Shown here: positions 12,786 to 24,756 of the stretch, in pieces | Position numbering within the stretch: the stretch's first letter is position 1 | Layout: each line of letters opens with the position of its first letter | From: Hippasteria phrygiana | Lineage: Eukaryota > Echinodermata > Asteroidea > Valvatida > Goniasteridae | Reading direction: 5' to 3' | DNA length: 64,000 bases | NCBI GenBank assembly: GCA_037893225.1 | Contig: JAZGUH010000717.1 | Location: forward strand, 248,001-312,000 | Made by a program: the position numbers and the translations under genes | The notes under the pieces: generated by a model | Told to the model about the DNA's origin: nothing | Database searches by the model: none | The model's input: only the letters and a program-made list of their open reading frames with translations

Positions 12786-13370
12786 AATTCAGGCCATTTT
12801 CTGGATGCAGCCTTATTCAGATCAAGAATTCAGTCTCATTTGTGGCCAACTGCAGCATGTTTTTTCTGATTATTGTACTTTGTCTGTCTCATGGACACTC
12901 GGATTATCAACCTTTGTGACAAAGTCGTTAAGAATTTGCTCAAATTGTGAAATTGTATCCACTTCAAGAATGATTCATGATTGAGGCCATTTTTCTCAAG
13001 TGGCCTTGACAAATGTAATAAGTCCTGATAAGGCCATTTTAATGAATGCAGCCTCTACCCAATTCAGGAATGATTCTTGATTAAGGCAATTTTTCTCAAG
13101 TGGCCTTTGCAAATGAGCAGTAAGTCCTGATGAGGCCATTTTTATGGCCTCTGCCCAATTCAGGAATAACTCTTGATTGAGGACATTTTCTGAATGTGGC
13201 CTGTATCCACCTCAAGAATGATTCTCGATTGAGGCCATTTTTCTCAAGCGGCCTTTATAGCAAATGAGCAATAAGTCCTGAGGCCATTTTTCAGATGCAG
13301 CCTCTGTCAAATAACTCTTGATTGAGGTCATTTTCTGGATGCATCCTGTATCCAGATCAGGAATTAGTGC
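12786..13370. repeat. Imperfect tandem repeat in the syntaxin 3' region
   Basis: Blocks containing CAGGAATGATTCTTGATTGAGGCCATTTT-like sequence alternate with CTCAAGTGGCC and AATAAGTCCTGA. They recur about every 60-120 bp, in roughly seven degenerate copies. The array begins about 90 bp after the first syntaxin stop codon, so it would lie in the 3' UTR of the proximal isoform and in the last intron of the distal isoform. Confidence 0.6.
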
Positions 13371-14793
13371 GACTGCGGCCAGTTTTTTTATGCGACCTGT
13401 ATAGTTGTGCCGTCAGTATGCTTCCACAGCACTCAGAGAAGCAAGGTTCCACTCTCCAATTTTACATGGATCAAAAAGTTACAGCCCAAGTAAGGTCCGG
13501 TGGCTGAACATTTGTTTCATCGTTGTCAAAATGTTTGACAACAATAATGACTTACATCAGCTTTTTTTGCATTTTGTTCTTGGTTTTTTTTTCTTTTTGG
13601 CTGTAAAACCCCCAACTTACAAAGGGATGTTTATGTATGTTACTGTACTTTCCAATTTTACAAGGAGCACTTGTCATCGTGCTGAGTGACAGTTGAATTG
13701 CTCTGTACCAATTTTTAGCCATGCTTGGCTTCTCAAGCTATGCTTTATCTCGGCCTTCTGGACTTAATCCTCTTTTTCTGGAGCTAGTCACAATCAGGAA
13801 CATTCATGGTAGTGGTTGCTTATTCCCTACTCACACCTTGAACTAAACCTAAATTGCTAACACCCATCATCATGTCTTCATGAGGAGTCAGGTTGGCCTT
13901 GTGGTTCTTTCCTCGCCTTCCACCGCTGTGGAAGAGAACTGATAATATCTTCAGCTAACTAAAGTAGTCACGGTATTTGCTTTTTGGGTCTCATCATTTT
14001 CATTTTTTCTATTTTGTTTGTATTTCCCATCTGCATTACTCGGATAGTTAACATACTAATCAACCGTTAAAAATCTGATATCCAGACCATTTTAAACCTT
14101 ATCGAGGGTCGTTTGTTTGGCTCAAATCCCTTCATGTGTACTTCAGAATCGCAACTGTGACTTTCTATAAATACTTCAGCAACGTTTCAACATTAAACGA
14201 GACTTCCCAGTGGCAGTCTTATAAAGTAAGGTAGACAGAAATTAGAAGTGGATAGACCGAATATAAATGACCTAACATTGGTTCAACCAAGATTTCCTTT
14301 GGCTCCTAATGTTGCAATTCTCCGACTCTAACTTTGTTTTCCTGTCATCTATTAACTGAGCTAGGAATTGATAAAGGTATTACCCTGCTGATCAGGCCCT
14401 CAAATCAGTCCGTAGGGAATCTCAGCTCGCTGGGGAGTGTACACCCCGATTACTGGCATTGGAGCAGAGGACCACTTGCAAGTAAAACACAACAGCTTGC
14501 AACTCTACCATCACAGGAGGAACAACATTTGTGGAAAAGTGTCTTGCTCAGGGACTTACACACTATGAACCTACCTCTGGGCATGCACCCACAATCTGTG
14601 GAATTGTCCACAGTGGATGCACAAGACTACTCCTCTGCTGTGTAATTCTTGTAGCCATCTTGGTCAAGGTCGTCTAATTTCATTGATAGCTCATCTGAAG
14701 TAGTGACAGTCGCATTGTGCAAAATTCTCTGTGGTTAATCACTTTTAACTCCTGGTGATATTTCCCGTTTCCTTCTGGTTTTCGTCTTGACAG

Positions 14794-14895
14794 AGCAAGG
14801 CCCGTCGTAAGAAGTTTATCATCGTCATTTGCTGTGTCGTCCTGCTTGCAATTGTCGGTATCATCATCTACTTTGCTATCCCCCAGAGTAAGTAG
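14794..14895 (+). CDS. STX12: Alternative terminal exon of the syntaxin gene encoding a second transmembrane anchor
   Basis: A TTGACAG acceptor precedes an open exon in phase 0, the same phase as exon 12,599-12,697. It encodes 33 residues plus a stop, and starts SKARRKK exactly like the first terminal exon. It then continues into a different hydrophobic helix (FIIVICCVVLLAIV) and ends in a different tail (IPQSK). Joining it to exon 11,336-11,418 instead of the first terminal exon gives a 290-aa protein with an alternative anchor. The duplicated start and retained CC pair indicate exon duplication followed by divergence. The final codons overlap a donor-like GTAAGT (14,888-14,893), so splicing to a further exon cannot be excluded. 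It could be a dead copy, but both the frame and acceptor are intact. Confidence 0.82.
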   Translation, partial: SKARRKKFIIVICCVVLLAIVGIIIYFAIPQSK

Positions 14896-15430
14896 TCGTG
14901 ACTTACTTGGTGCTGAGGGAGATGCACAGGGTGGGTACAAAACAAGATCCATTTTTTTCATTCCTCTAAAAGGGCTACTTTATCTTGTAACGTAACGGAT
15001 CACAGGCTTGGCATAATTTAGGTCACGTATTCATTTTATAGCCATGTTGTTTCTTTGCTTTTCTTTAAAGGCTTGTCTGTTGGGTTTCTGTTTTTAACTC
15101 AATCAATTTACCTACTTGTAGGTTGCGTTGACAGTGGCAGTAACTAACATCTAATAAGTATATCCATATGAAAATAATTTGGAGTTTTGATAGCAGGGAT
15201 AAGGCATAGTTCTCCTCGATAGGTGGAGATATATATGGCGCTCTCCCACAACAAAGAAAACAAAGTAAAGAGCTTTGTACGTGTTGAATTTTCAGCAAAA
15301 TTAGGGCATTGTTACCAAAGAGGTCCCAAGTGGAGGGAAATCATACGAGTACAAACTTCCACATATCAACGATTGTTACTTTTCTCCTGGAATTAAAAGA
15401 AAACGTTGAGCTTAAACATAACTTTCTTTT

Positions 15431-15820
15431 AAGGGAGGAGTGGTTAATCTGTGGTCGGGCCGGGCTTTTGAAAAACCTAGCCTTGCCCGGGCCTTCCGGC
15501 TTTTACTCTTGCTATTGTGAGCCACAAATCACCCAACAATAGAACATCAACTAATCAATAAAGCCCGGCCCTCTGCCAGGCCAGGCCTGGTTGTAGCCCC
15601 TCCCACACTAATCTGTACCCATTCACTGCTGGGTCAAAAGATGCCTCAGCTTTTAGTCAAGTCTGGGTGAACAATGGGAGCCGGCTGGACTCCAGAATTA
15701 ATAAGCAGTTTATTGTGTACAATCCGGGGATTATAGAAGCCCAAAGGCCTGGGCGTTCCAGGGGCTTGGCCAGGCTTTTCAACGGCCTGGCCTGACCACA
15801 GATTAACCACTCCACCCTAA
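15431..15820. repeat. Palindromic element with ~40-bp inverted ends
   Basis: GGAGTGGTTAATCTGTGGTC near 15,436 is mirrored by GACCACAGATTAACCACTCC near 15,793, and CGGGC-rich and GCTTTTGAAAA segments extend the pairing inward. The interior is rich in GCCCGGCC / GGCCTGG words. It is probably a MITE. A possible polyadenylation signal AATAAA lies inside at 15,557-15,562, which may serve the distal syntaxin isoform; this is a guess. Confidence 0.6.
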
Positions 15821-16292
15821 GCCAATCTACCATAACTCCATTTTAGAACTGTCACTTACACTGAAAAACAGGATTATTATTATACCAAACTGACTCAAAT
15901 AGTCTGAATCCTGATTAATTAAGCATCTAAAAATGCTTATGCAAAAATGCTTAGTATTTTTAAGTACATGCACATGTACCGTGCATGCTTTTTTCGACCA
16001 ACATGGAGTGGTTGTTTACATGGTTTATGACTTGTTCAATCTGTTTCGTAATGGTGTAGACTTGTTATGACTCACAACACTACAGATACGTGTGTAGAGA
16101 TCAAGATTATAAACAGGGCATGAAGGTTAAACAATCCAAATTGTGGGTATAATTCTGTGATAAGAAATATTGCCCTCATCACCAGGAAAGTCAAAAAGTC
16201 AACACCGCACCTGTCCAAAGTTCTTAGACACCCCCCCCCCCCCCACCCATCATATTCCTGTGCCCAGTCCACATTCTGTTTAAAGATACAAT

Positions 16293-16522
16293 GGAAGGCT
16301 TTTGAGACACCGGTGGAAGCAGACATACCGGTCATTTTTGTTAGTTCTGAGCATGTGCGTGTAGTTCTGAGCATGTGCGCGTAGTTCTGAGCATGTGCGC
16401 GTAGTTCTGAGCATGTGCGCGTAGTTCTGAGCATGGGCGTGTAGTTCTAAGCATGCACACGACTGAGAGCAATGGGAAAGGACCGGTATGTCTGCTGCCA
16501 CCAGCGTCTCAAAAAACTCCCA
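16293..16522. mobile_element. MITE with an internal 20-bp minisatellite (copy 1)
   Basis: The ends are inverted: TTTTGAGACACCGGTGG then AGCAGACATACCGGTC on the left, GACCGGTATGTCTGCT then CCACCAGCGTCTCAAAA on the right. The core (16,340-16,455) is six tandem units of about 20 bp, GTAGTTCTGAGCATGTGCGC with small changes. A second copy of the same family with only about three core units is at 39,856-40,034. A poly-C run (16,231-16,244) lies just outside. Confidence 0.8.
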
Positions 16523-18857
16523 TTTGTAATCTAGCAAATTCACCGATTTGTTTATGCGGCTTGAATGGAAGACTAGTCATCTTCGGTTTGGGGGGGGGGG
16601 GGGGGGGTGGGGGTAGCATGTAAATAGAAAGCAAAATACGATAGGAGTACATGTATAGTCTTCCTGTCCAGCCGTCTTAAAATCTCAAACATTGACCCAA
16701 TCAGGGCATTATATTTTTGTTTCCAATTGTGGGGTGTAGTTCACCCTTCGGTGTCATAAGCCCCTCATTACCCCCTGTGAACAAATCCTCCATGTGACAA
16801 ATCAAATTGTATCTTTCAAATAAATGATTTGGTTATGTTCTGTTCCCATTGGATAATTGTTTTTAAATTAATGCAAGGTGTATACACTGCACTTACCTGA
16901 ATGGTGTCAATTGTGCAGGTTTTTGTAACAGCTGTCATAGGGAGTTAGGCATCTACAGCAGCCACATGTAAAGTTACATGTAAAGTGATAAGAAAACCTA
17001 TGTTATATATTCTTAAAATTAGCCTAAATAATAATGTATAAAATACACAATTTTTTATTAAGAAATAGCGTAGCAGACTGTAGCATGCCGGTAATGTCTT
17101 TACATGGAGTATGTAAGGAAAATTACTAATCAGTTAAAAAAAAATGAAAAAAGGGTCGACTGATTGGGATTTATGTAACACTTTCCATAAAGCAATGTAC
17201 TATGTATTATACAAAGTCATTTATATGGATGTATTTAATTAATTATTGGTGCAAAAGTTCAGATTTATTTCCTTGTTTCCTTTTTGTTTTCAGTTAAATG
17301 TCTATGTATGTACATGTAGTTTCTTCAACTTCACATTTAGAACTTCAACAAGAGTGATTCTATTTGCAACCCATTAAATAAAAAAGAGGAAAATTTCAGA
17401 GGGATGGAAACAAAATGAAGTAAAAACTATCCAGGATTTTAAAAAAATAGTAAACAGACACCAGACAAAGTGCCAGGCGAAATTAATCTTTGTTTCCGAA
17501 AAACAATGCAAAATAGTTTCACATCTGCGCGAAACCATGTATCCTTTTTATAGCTCCGTGGCGAAACAAAGCCCGACATTAGTTGTATAGCGCCCCCTGC
17601 TGGCAGTCATTAGATTAAACCTATGTATGTATTGTAAAGGTAGTGCCACAATATCGTCACAAGCATTGGCGTAATTGGGCGATTTTTTCCCGTATTGCTC
17701 TGATGTCATTTAGTCCTTATTTGTCAGAATAGTTCCAAACAAAAGGCGCCAAAGAAAACAAATTGATGCAGTATAAAAGGTTTGAAATGTGCATTTATAA
17801 CAAGTTTTAAACGAGGTGATAAGGGTTTGACAGCTAAAGTGAATTCTTCAGTATTTTCTTAAGGTTTCTACAAGCAACCTAAGTCATTCCTGACGATTTT
17901 AGGTTTTAAATGGAGAGTCCGTATAGTAGATCCTGGCAGCGTGCAGCATTTTCGCTGTGAATGTGCAGCATTTCTGTGATTAAGTGGTTACACTTTTTAC
18001 ATGTTTTTCGCTCTTATTAAAGCTGAGCGAACGGATAATTATTTTATAAGTGAAGTGTACGGTAATTAGAATCTGTGCGTATTACATGTATTAGTAATAG
18101 TCGCTAGCCTGTACAGCATCTCTGGTATGTAAATAATAATGCATTGATGGAATATTCATAAGATAATAACCGAATAATACAAAAAAAATTCATGTAATGT
18201 GTAATTAATGAAGATGTGACCGTGTGAGACAACTTTAATTTGTTCAACCAATAAATGAGTACATGTACATGTAGACGGTTTTCAGGTGAAGTCCGAATTG
18301 GACCGCCGAATTAGGTGATAGTAATGATTAAGTCATTCAAGCAAACCGATACAGCGTGCCACGTGACCTGCCCATACTATTCACACTTTGATTACTATAA
18401 AGGCGGTCCAAACGTGGTGGACCCTAGCACTACCTTATCACGTGGGTGAAAATGGCCTATGTCTATTGACGTCGCTCAACTAACAGACAAATACAAGTCT
18501 GCATTTCTATAATTAGGCCTACTATATGGGTCATTCTATAAATTCGGGTCCAAAGTGTGACATTGTTGGTGTCCCTGTTACATCGTGACATGTATAAGAT
18601 TTTGCAATTCCAGACATTCCTTAATGCCTTCTATCTCCAAAGGTGATTATGTAAAGCAAAGTACCTGCCAAACAAGTAAGAAATAGTGTGAAGTCAATTT
18701 TAATGATACTTGATGGGAAATTACACAGGTAAAGGTTTAACAGGGACAACAACAACTAGAGGTTTTTCGTCAATATGACGAAAAAAGCTGCTCCGCAAGG
18801 GTGTTTATGATGTGCATCGTATAAATCTATATATACTAGCACTCATACAAGTAAATA
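16523..18857. other. Intergenic, no gene recognised
   Basis: There is a poly-G run at about 16,589-16,607 and otherwise AT-rich unique-looking sequence. ACATGTA words are frequent. I see no exon with plausible splice signals or recognisable protein motif, and no clear element boundaries. Confidence 0.5.
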
Positions 18858-19505
18858 TGGCTCAGGTGAAAGTGTGGCCACATCCCGATATTTAACCCAA
18901 TCGGAGCTGTATGTCTGTAGATTTAGGCCTTAGAAAAATCCGAGTTTAATGTGACGTCATATGACACGTGATGACGTCATCATTTCGTCAGTTCAATTTC
19001 CATCTATCACACATGATGGTCTGAGCACATACCAAGATTCAGCTTAATCGGACCTGTAGTTCTAAAGATGTAGGCCTTAGAAAAATGCACCTTAAATGTG
19101 ACGTCGTATGGCACGGGATGACGTCATCATTACGTCAGTTCAATTTTCATCTATCACACATGATGGTCTAGGCGCATCCCGAAATTCAATCCAATCGGTA
19201 TAGTTCTTTAGATGTGGGCTTTAGAAAATTTCACCTTTAATGTGACGTCATATGGCACGTACTGATGTCATTACGTCAGTTTAATTTTCCTGTGTAACAC
19301 ATGATGGTCTGGGCAGATCCCGAGATTTAACCCAATCGGACCTGTAGTTCTAAAGATTTAGGCCTTAGAAAAATGCACCTTTAATGTGACGTCATATATC
19401 ACGTGATGACGTCATCATTTCGTCAGTTTAGTTTGCATCTATCACACATCATGGTCTTAGCACATACCGAAATTCAGCCCAATCGGACCTGTAATTCTGT
19501 AGATG
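18858..19505. repeat. ~147-bp tandem repeat rich in CRE-like TGACGTCA palindromes
   Basis: About four and a half degenerate units occur. Unit starts marked by CACATGATGGTCT lie at about 19,005, 19,152, 19,293 and 19,440, giving spacings of 147, 141 and 147 bp. Each unit includes CCAATCGGACCTGTAGTTCT, TAGGCCTTAGAAAAAT, then GTGACGTCATATGGCACGTG and GATGACGTCATCATTTCGTC with variations. TGACGTCA and CACGTG are established binding words for CREB/ATF and bHLH factors, but function here is unproven. More TGACGTCA words follow at about 19,960-19,980 and 20,221-20,240. Confidence 0.75.
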
Positions 19506-21248
19506 CTCAGACACTTTAGCAGAATATCTAAATTCCACCTCATTCTTGGAAATTCTGCAACCGCTAAGGTTGTCTGCTGCCCTCAACACATTGGTAAATA
19601 TGCCCTAACGTGCGGGATGAATTAGACTACTTCCCGCACCATACGTTATATCCTAATCCTACATTAGAAGTCCGAAGGACAATGGAAGGACCAGTTTACG
19701 AGTCTAAATCAGTCTGCACATAAATTCACAACGCGCTACAAAATACCCACGGTTACTGCCTTCCCAGAATTCTTATGTTATCTTATTGCTTTTCGCTAAA
19801 TTTTGAAATGGGCCTTATTTCACACTGGAATGAGCCACGATCATTTCCGCTTGCAGTAAGGTCGACCAAAATACAATGTATGAATTGTCTTATGCTTGCT
19901 TGCTGTCATAGGAGGTTGCTAAACACGCAAAATTGTGCTTTAAGTTAATGGCCTCCAGATGACGTCATGATGACGTCACGAACTTTTCACTCAAACGGAA
20001 ACATTTTTGCCGCCCAACTAATACTTTGCAATAGATATAAACTTCACATCTCGATTGGTTTTTCAGATATTGAGCCTGCAACACTATGAACATCTAACAA
20101 AAGAAAAACGGTGCACTAACAATGAACATCCATTGTTACTTGGCACTGAATCCATTGTTACTTGTTCACAGTGCAAGCGTGGAAAATTAAATATTCATGA
20201 GGCCACAATTTGAAAACTACTGACGTCATCATGACGTCATTGCTTTAGGACCATCTACGCTATATGGTCTTTGTTGTGACAACTCAAGGGGACAATACGA
20301 GCTTTAATAGTATGAAATTAGGTGGGAAAGGGAGTTGTGTACAAAACCTATGGCAAAAAGGGCAGAAGAAGAAAACAAATACAAATCTTAACGAAAACAA
20401 TAGCTGCTCCGCAGCGCTTCGCGCCGGAGCAGCTAAAAATGTCGCACCTTTGGACCCCAAATTTATGGAATGACCATTATACAACTTGCACATTCCACAT
20501 GAGTTCTGTTCACTTCAACCATAAAGCACACATGTACGTCATGTAGCACTTAATTAAAATAAACCGACAAGTACATGTAGTATAGAAATGAAGCCGCCAA
20601 ATACATCCATCGTGTTTAAGATTTCATTTTGTATGATATTTATTTCACTACACACCGTGTGAAAAGCACAATGCTCTCAAGTCCCCCAAATTTAATCTCT
20701 TTGGTTAGTTATACGGTACCTCTTTCCAAGGTCTGAGTGTAAAAATGTCTGCCGTGATGTGTCGCATATGGCAGAAATGTTGTCACACAGTTACTCGACA
20801 TGTTCCAATCGGGTTCTTTCTTTCAATGTGGTGTCCTATACCACATCGTCATTTAATGACACACATAAACAAGTATGATGCAATCTCTATTGTGATTATA
20901 ATGTATGTACAGCCTAATTATTTCGATACTCATTGTCCATAGCAACGACTCTCTATCGTCCAAAAACTTGGCTTAAATCATGTCGCAGACCTGCCACGCG
21001 TATATGAAAACCAGTTTGTACCGGTACATTCACAACCGCACGCTGCCACTTCTGCCGTTTCTATCCGTGCGTTGAAACGTCACCTCGGGACAAACAAACG
21101 TTAACCGCATTTGGCAGAATGGTTTGGCACAAGTTCTTCACTTTGTAGAATTTTTGTCCAAAATCTTGAACTTCAGATTTCCGTTTAGGCCTACAGTGAC
21201 AACTGGCCGGAAAGCTTTCCTCGAATAATACACAGATAGAAGTTCTTT
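19506..21248. other. Intergenic and probable 3' UTR of the stathmin-domain gene
   Basis: No coding exon is recognised. A GC-rich hairpin around 20,402-20,433 pairs GCTGCTCCG with CGGAGCAGC. On the minus strand an AATAAA signal corresponds to TTTATT at 20,639-20,644, about 600 bp past the stathmin-domain stop codon, and is a plausible polyadenylation signal. The transcript end is not shown by the sequence alone. Confidence 0.4.
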
Positions 21249-24200
21249 TCATACCGCGGGCGCCTCGTCAACGACACCTGCGGTTCCGTCCGTGTCCTGT
21301 GTAGGCGCCCCTTCAGCGAGCTTAGCTTGCCTGGCTAAACGCACCTTCTCCGCGTGCGCTTTCCTTCTCTCTTGCTTCTCCCGTTGCACCTGAAGGCGCG
21401 CCTCCTTGTTCTCTAACACCCGCTCCATGTCGTTAGCACTCCTGACCGCCACCTCTTTCTTCTGAGCTTCCTCCGTGGCGTCCAGAGATTCCTGGACCTG
21501 TTTCTCCTTGGAGGCCTTGTGGAGCTTCTCAAGTCTCTCAGCTTCTTTCCTCTGTTGAAGTGAAGGAAGGGGGAACATTGGAATAAATCGCAACTACATT
21601 GTAAACTGTCTCATTGTGATTTGATTAGTTTCGTGTAGTGGATGAGTATTTGACCCGCAGATTGGTTAACGTCGTCAGGCTTTGTTTTGTTGTTGTTAAC
21701 ATATTCTTCGGACTTGTTGATAAACTGAAATCTCCGTCAGTCAATTGTTCTTTAAAAGCAGACTACTGTTCCCATTGACCTTGCACAACTTTTTGGAGTT
21801 GAGGTGGAGAAGATTTCATCTGTGTATGTGAATTTGTTTTCATATCTATAGTCAGAGGTACTTTCACACTCGGAATATTGAAATCAGTTTTAAAGTGTCC
21901 CGAATTGAACCTCGGTAATTGCGTTAAGTTTCTGTTGTTTCTGTAATTAAAGCTCATGACACGTTCAGATTTTTTAAATGCCAGTTACCTTTCCTGAAAA
22001 TCTTTAAAAATCTTGGCTTAAAATCTTGGCGATAATTGCATGCAGTATACCAATACCCCCATTTTCGCTGCCCTACATGTAAACACCATTTATTTAGTTA
22101 TTTATTTGACCCTTTAATTATTTATTCATCCATTTCTTTTAGCAACCACTAATACTGGAGCGGTTGCATTAAAACACAAGTTTTAAAAACATTTATTAAA
22201 ACACGTGAATATTTGCAATAAATTTCAAGTTATAAAACACCCACATAACAAGTCGATATGAGAGAGACTGAGATTGCGGGTAACACCATGTGAAATAAAT
22301 CTCTGCTAGGAAGAAGTGTGGTTCTAAAAAGAACCGGGGTGAGTGTGTAACTCGACGTTTCGGACAGTGTGCTCTGTCCGTCCTCCTGTGTTACCCGCAA
22401 TCTCAGTCTCTCTCATATCGCACCCACCATGCAAAGCTTCAAATCGTATCTAAGTCGATATGAGTATTTTTTTCAACTGACTCATGAACAAATAAGGACC
22501 GTTAAAAATAAAAATGTTATATCATCTTTCTGCGCTCCTTACCCTTCTCCTTTCCTCCGCCGACTTCAGCTTGACCTCCAACTCCTCCTTGGTCAAGGTC
22601 CTCTTCTTTGTCTTCCTCTTCTTAAGCTTGGCCAAGCGGGTCGGGGGCTTTTTAAGGATGCCGAACTCGGAAGTGATCATGACGTCGAAGGCCATGCCGG
22701 ACTGGCCGGCCACAGGCTTGCTGAGCAAGCCCTGGCTCTTAAGCTCGTGAATGATATCCTCGTCTGTGCGGTTCTTGCCACTGCGCTTGCGAGAGGTGAT
22801 CTGGGTACCGTTCAGCGTCAGGTCTGTTCATCGGAAACAGAAAAGAAAAATGAAGTTTGTCTAGCAATTCAACAATGACTTTCATCGAACAAGCCACCAC
22901 GGAAACTGACTAGGGAATATATATCAAGCAATTTCAAGCAAAGTTAGCAAAGACAACTGGCAGTAGCGGAATTTGAACCTGCGACCCCCGTTCACTAACA
23001 ATGAACTTGTTGGATTTCTTTTTTTATTTATTGCCTTTTAAAAATAAAAATTATTGCCTTTCCTTTTTTATTATAAGAGCACAAAATTCTGCTTTTCGGT
23101 AGAAATTTTAAAATCTTGGCTAAAAATCGTTTACCTGCAATATGAAAAAGAGTTAAAACAAGAACGCTTTTTAAAGTATTTAATGAAAATTAATTAAACT
23201 AAACTGGCTGGATTATACAAATTGACAAAATTAGCTATCGTAACGTTTTGAACTTAAGCAAGTTCTTTCTGAAAGGCAAATTACTTGCTTAAGTTCCAAA
23301 CGTTACGCCAGCTGTTGATTTAAATAAACAGAAAGAGACATCAATATGAAAATAACCGATTTGTTAAAAACAATTTAAAACCACGTTTACAACAAAATTA
23401 ATTTCAGTTGAAAATATCGTTGGAAGATATTTGCCTTCAAGTTAAGAACGGCGCTTCCGACTGTAAAATTTACAACAGTGTTTCCAGAATGTAGCTTTTA
23501 ATCTTTTAGTAACAGCAAAACGGCCTTTGGTTTACTCCACTGGTTCAATTTCCTCAAGAGGCTTTTACGTGCAGTTGCTTTGAGCTGTTCTATCAAGAAG
23601 TCATGAATATTCATATTGTAACCCTGCTTGAGCGCATACAGTTACCCTAATCGCGTTGACCAATACAATAGGGTACTGTGACGTCACAGTCTTGTTGTCA
23701 AAGCAATCTTATATATTCACACCGGGTGTGTTGGCATTGAGATCTGCCAGCATATTGGGTATCGGTATTTGCGTAGCGTCAGTTAATTAAACAAAAATCT
23801 TCAAAGACTAAATTGTAGTTTCTGCATATTTTGTATAAATTACTGTTTTTTATGTCATTAAAATGTGAGTCAATTGATTTTCCGTTGGTTCTGCTCAAGT
23901 CTATAGAATAGAGATGAAAGTAATTTCTTTCTCAAAAAAATGAAATGGAACGTTACAAATTGCCCACGTATTTGAAGTGTTTTTGCGTTCAAACATAATC
24001 TAAGTTGTTGCAGAAAAAACTGCACTAATAGCTGAACAAATATTACTAAAAGTAATACGAAATGATTTTCTGTTGAAGCTGTCTTCTGTTTTCAATAATT
24101 ATTTCTACGTCTAGTTTGTTTGAAAGATTTTTGGCTACGACACCCAATTACATGTAATGGTTAAAAGTTGATGAAACGATTCTGTTGTGGTCTGTCTCTT

Positions 24201-24756
24201 GGTTATTCTGGAGCTGTTGTTTGGTTGTTTGATCGGTTGATCAATTGATTGATTTGTTAGTTGGTTGGATGGTTACGTGGATGTGTGGATGGTTGGTTAG
24301 CATGTTGGTTTTTGGTTAGTTAAGTGGGTATTTGTTTGGTTGCTTGGTTAGATGGATAGATTTGGGGGAAATATAATTACCTGGTGTGCGTGGTCTTCCC
24401 CCTTGCATCGCTCTCTCTTGCATGGCTGGGTCCGACTCTCCCGTGATGATGTTCCCGTAGTAATCGGCCTCCAGCCCGCTGTCACAGGTCGAGGCCTTGC
24501 TAGTAGCAGACGACACCCCTCTCACCAGCCCGGCCGATCCCGTACCACTCCGGAGAGACTCCCTAGACACGGTCCGGTCGGGCTTCAGCTCCGTCACCGC
24601 CGTTCCCTTGCCCGACTGCACCTTGATAAGCTTGGAGCTAGGCCGGCCAAGCTTGCTCTTGGTCGAGTTGGCCGAGCCGATCTTTCTCTCCGCCGTCCAG
24701 GCCTGGGAGGAACTCACCGAGGGAATGACTGCATTCTTGGAGCCACCACAGCCCAT
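21249..24756 (-). CDS. STMND1: Stathmin domain-containing protein 1-like (three exons, 319 aa)
   Basis: Exons on the minus strand are 24,756-24,381, 22,823-22,543 and 21,551-21,249, with phases 1 and 0 at the two introns. The N-terminus MGCGGSK fits the N-myristoylation pattern (Gly2, Ser6) with a neighbouring Cys3 for palmitoylation, so membrane attachment is expected. Residues 8-125 are Ser/Thr-rich and disordered-looking. Residues about 126-219 match the start of a stathmin domain (AFDVMITSEFG, KKPPTRLAKLKKRK, LTKEELEVKLKSAEERR). Exon 3 continues as a long charged helix (about 220-300). Stathmins bind tubulin; STMND1 is the family member with an MGC start, and its function is poorly known. 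The last codons (GCGGTATGA) resemble a splice donor, so the C-terminus might be longer. The alternative call is a generic stathmin. Confidence 0.88.
22254..22420. mobile_element. MITE with perfect 33-bp terminal inverted repeats in the STMND1-like intron 2
   Basis: Positions 22,254-22,286 and 22,388-22,420 are exact reverse complements (ends CGATATGAGAGAGACTGAG). AAGTCGATATGAG recurs outside the right end at about 22,452-22,464, so a flanking direct repeat may be involved. The core has a small palindrome (GGTTCTAAAAAGAACC). A related core, CCGGTTCTTCTCAGAACCAC, is at about 32,331-32,350, suggesting another, degraded family member. Confidence 0.8.
23236..23314. repeat. Small hairpin repeat
   Basis: CGTAACGTTTTGAACTTAAG followed by CAAG pairs with CTTGCTTAAG followed by TTCCAAACGTTACG. 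The stem is about 24 bp with a small bulge. It lies in the STMND1-like intron 1 and is probably a MITE remnant. Confidence 0.55.

Noticed and set aside
16072..16434. Minus-strand frame with repeated AHAQNYAHMLRTTRTCSEL
   Set aside because: It translates the 20-bp minisatellite in a MITE, with no sign of a gene.
22970..23005. tRNA gene on the minus strand (GGTTCAAATTCC B-box-like word near 22,975)
   Set aside because: No A box at the required distance and no acceptor stem; at most a truncated tRNA-derived SINE.
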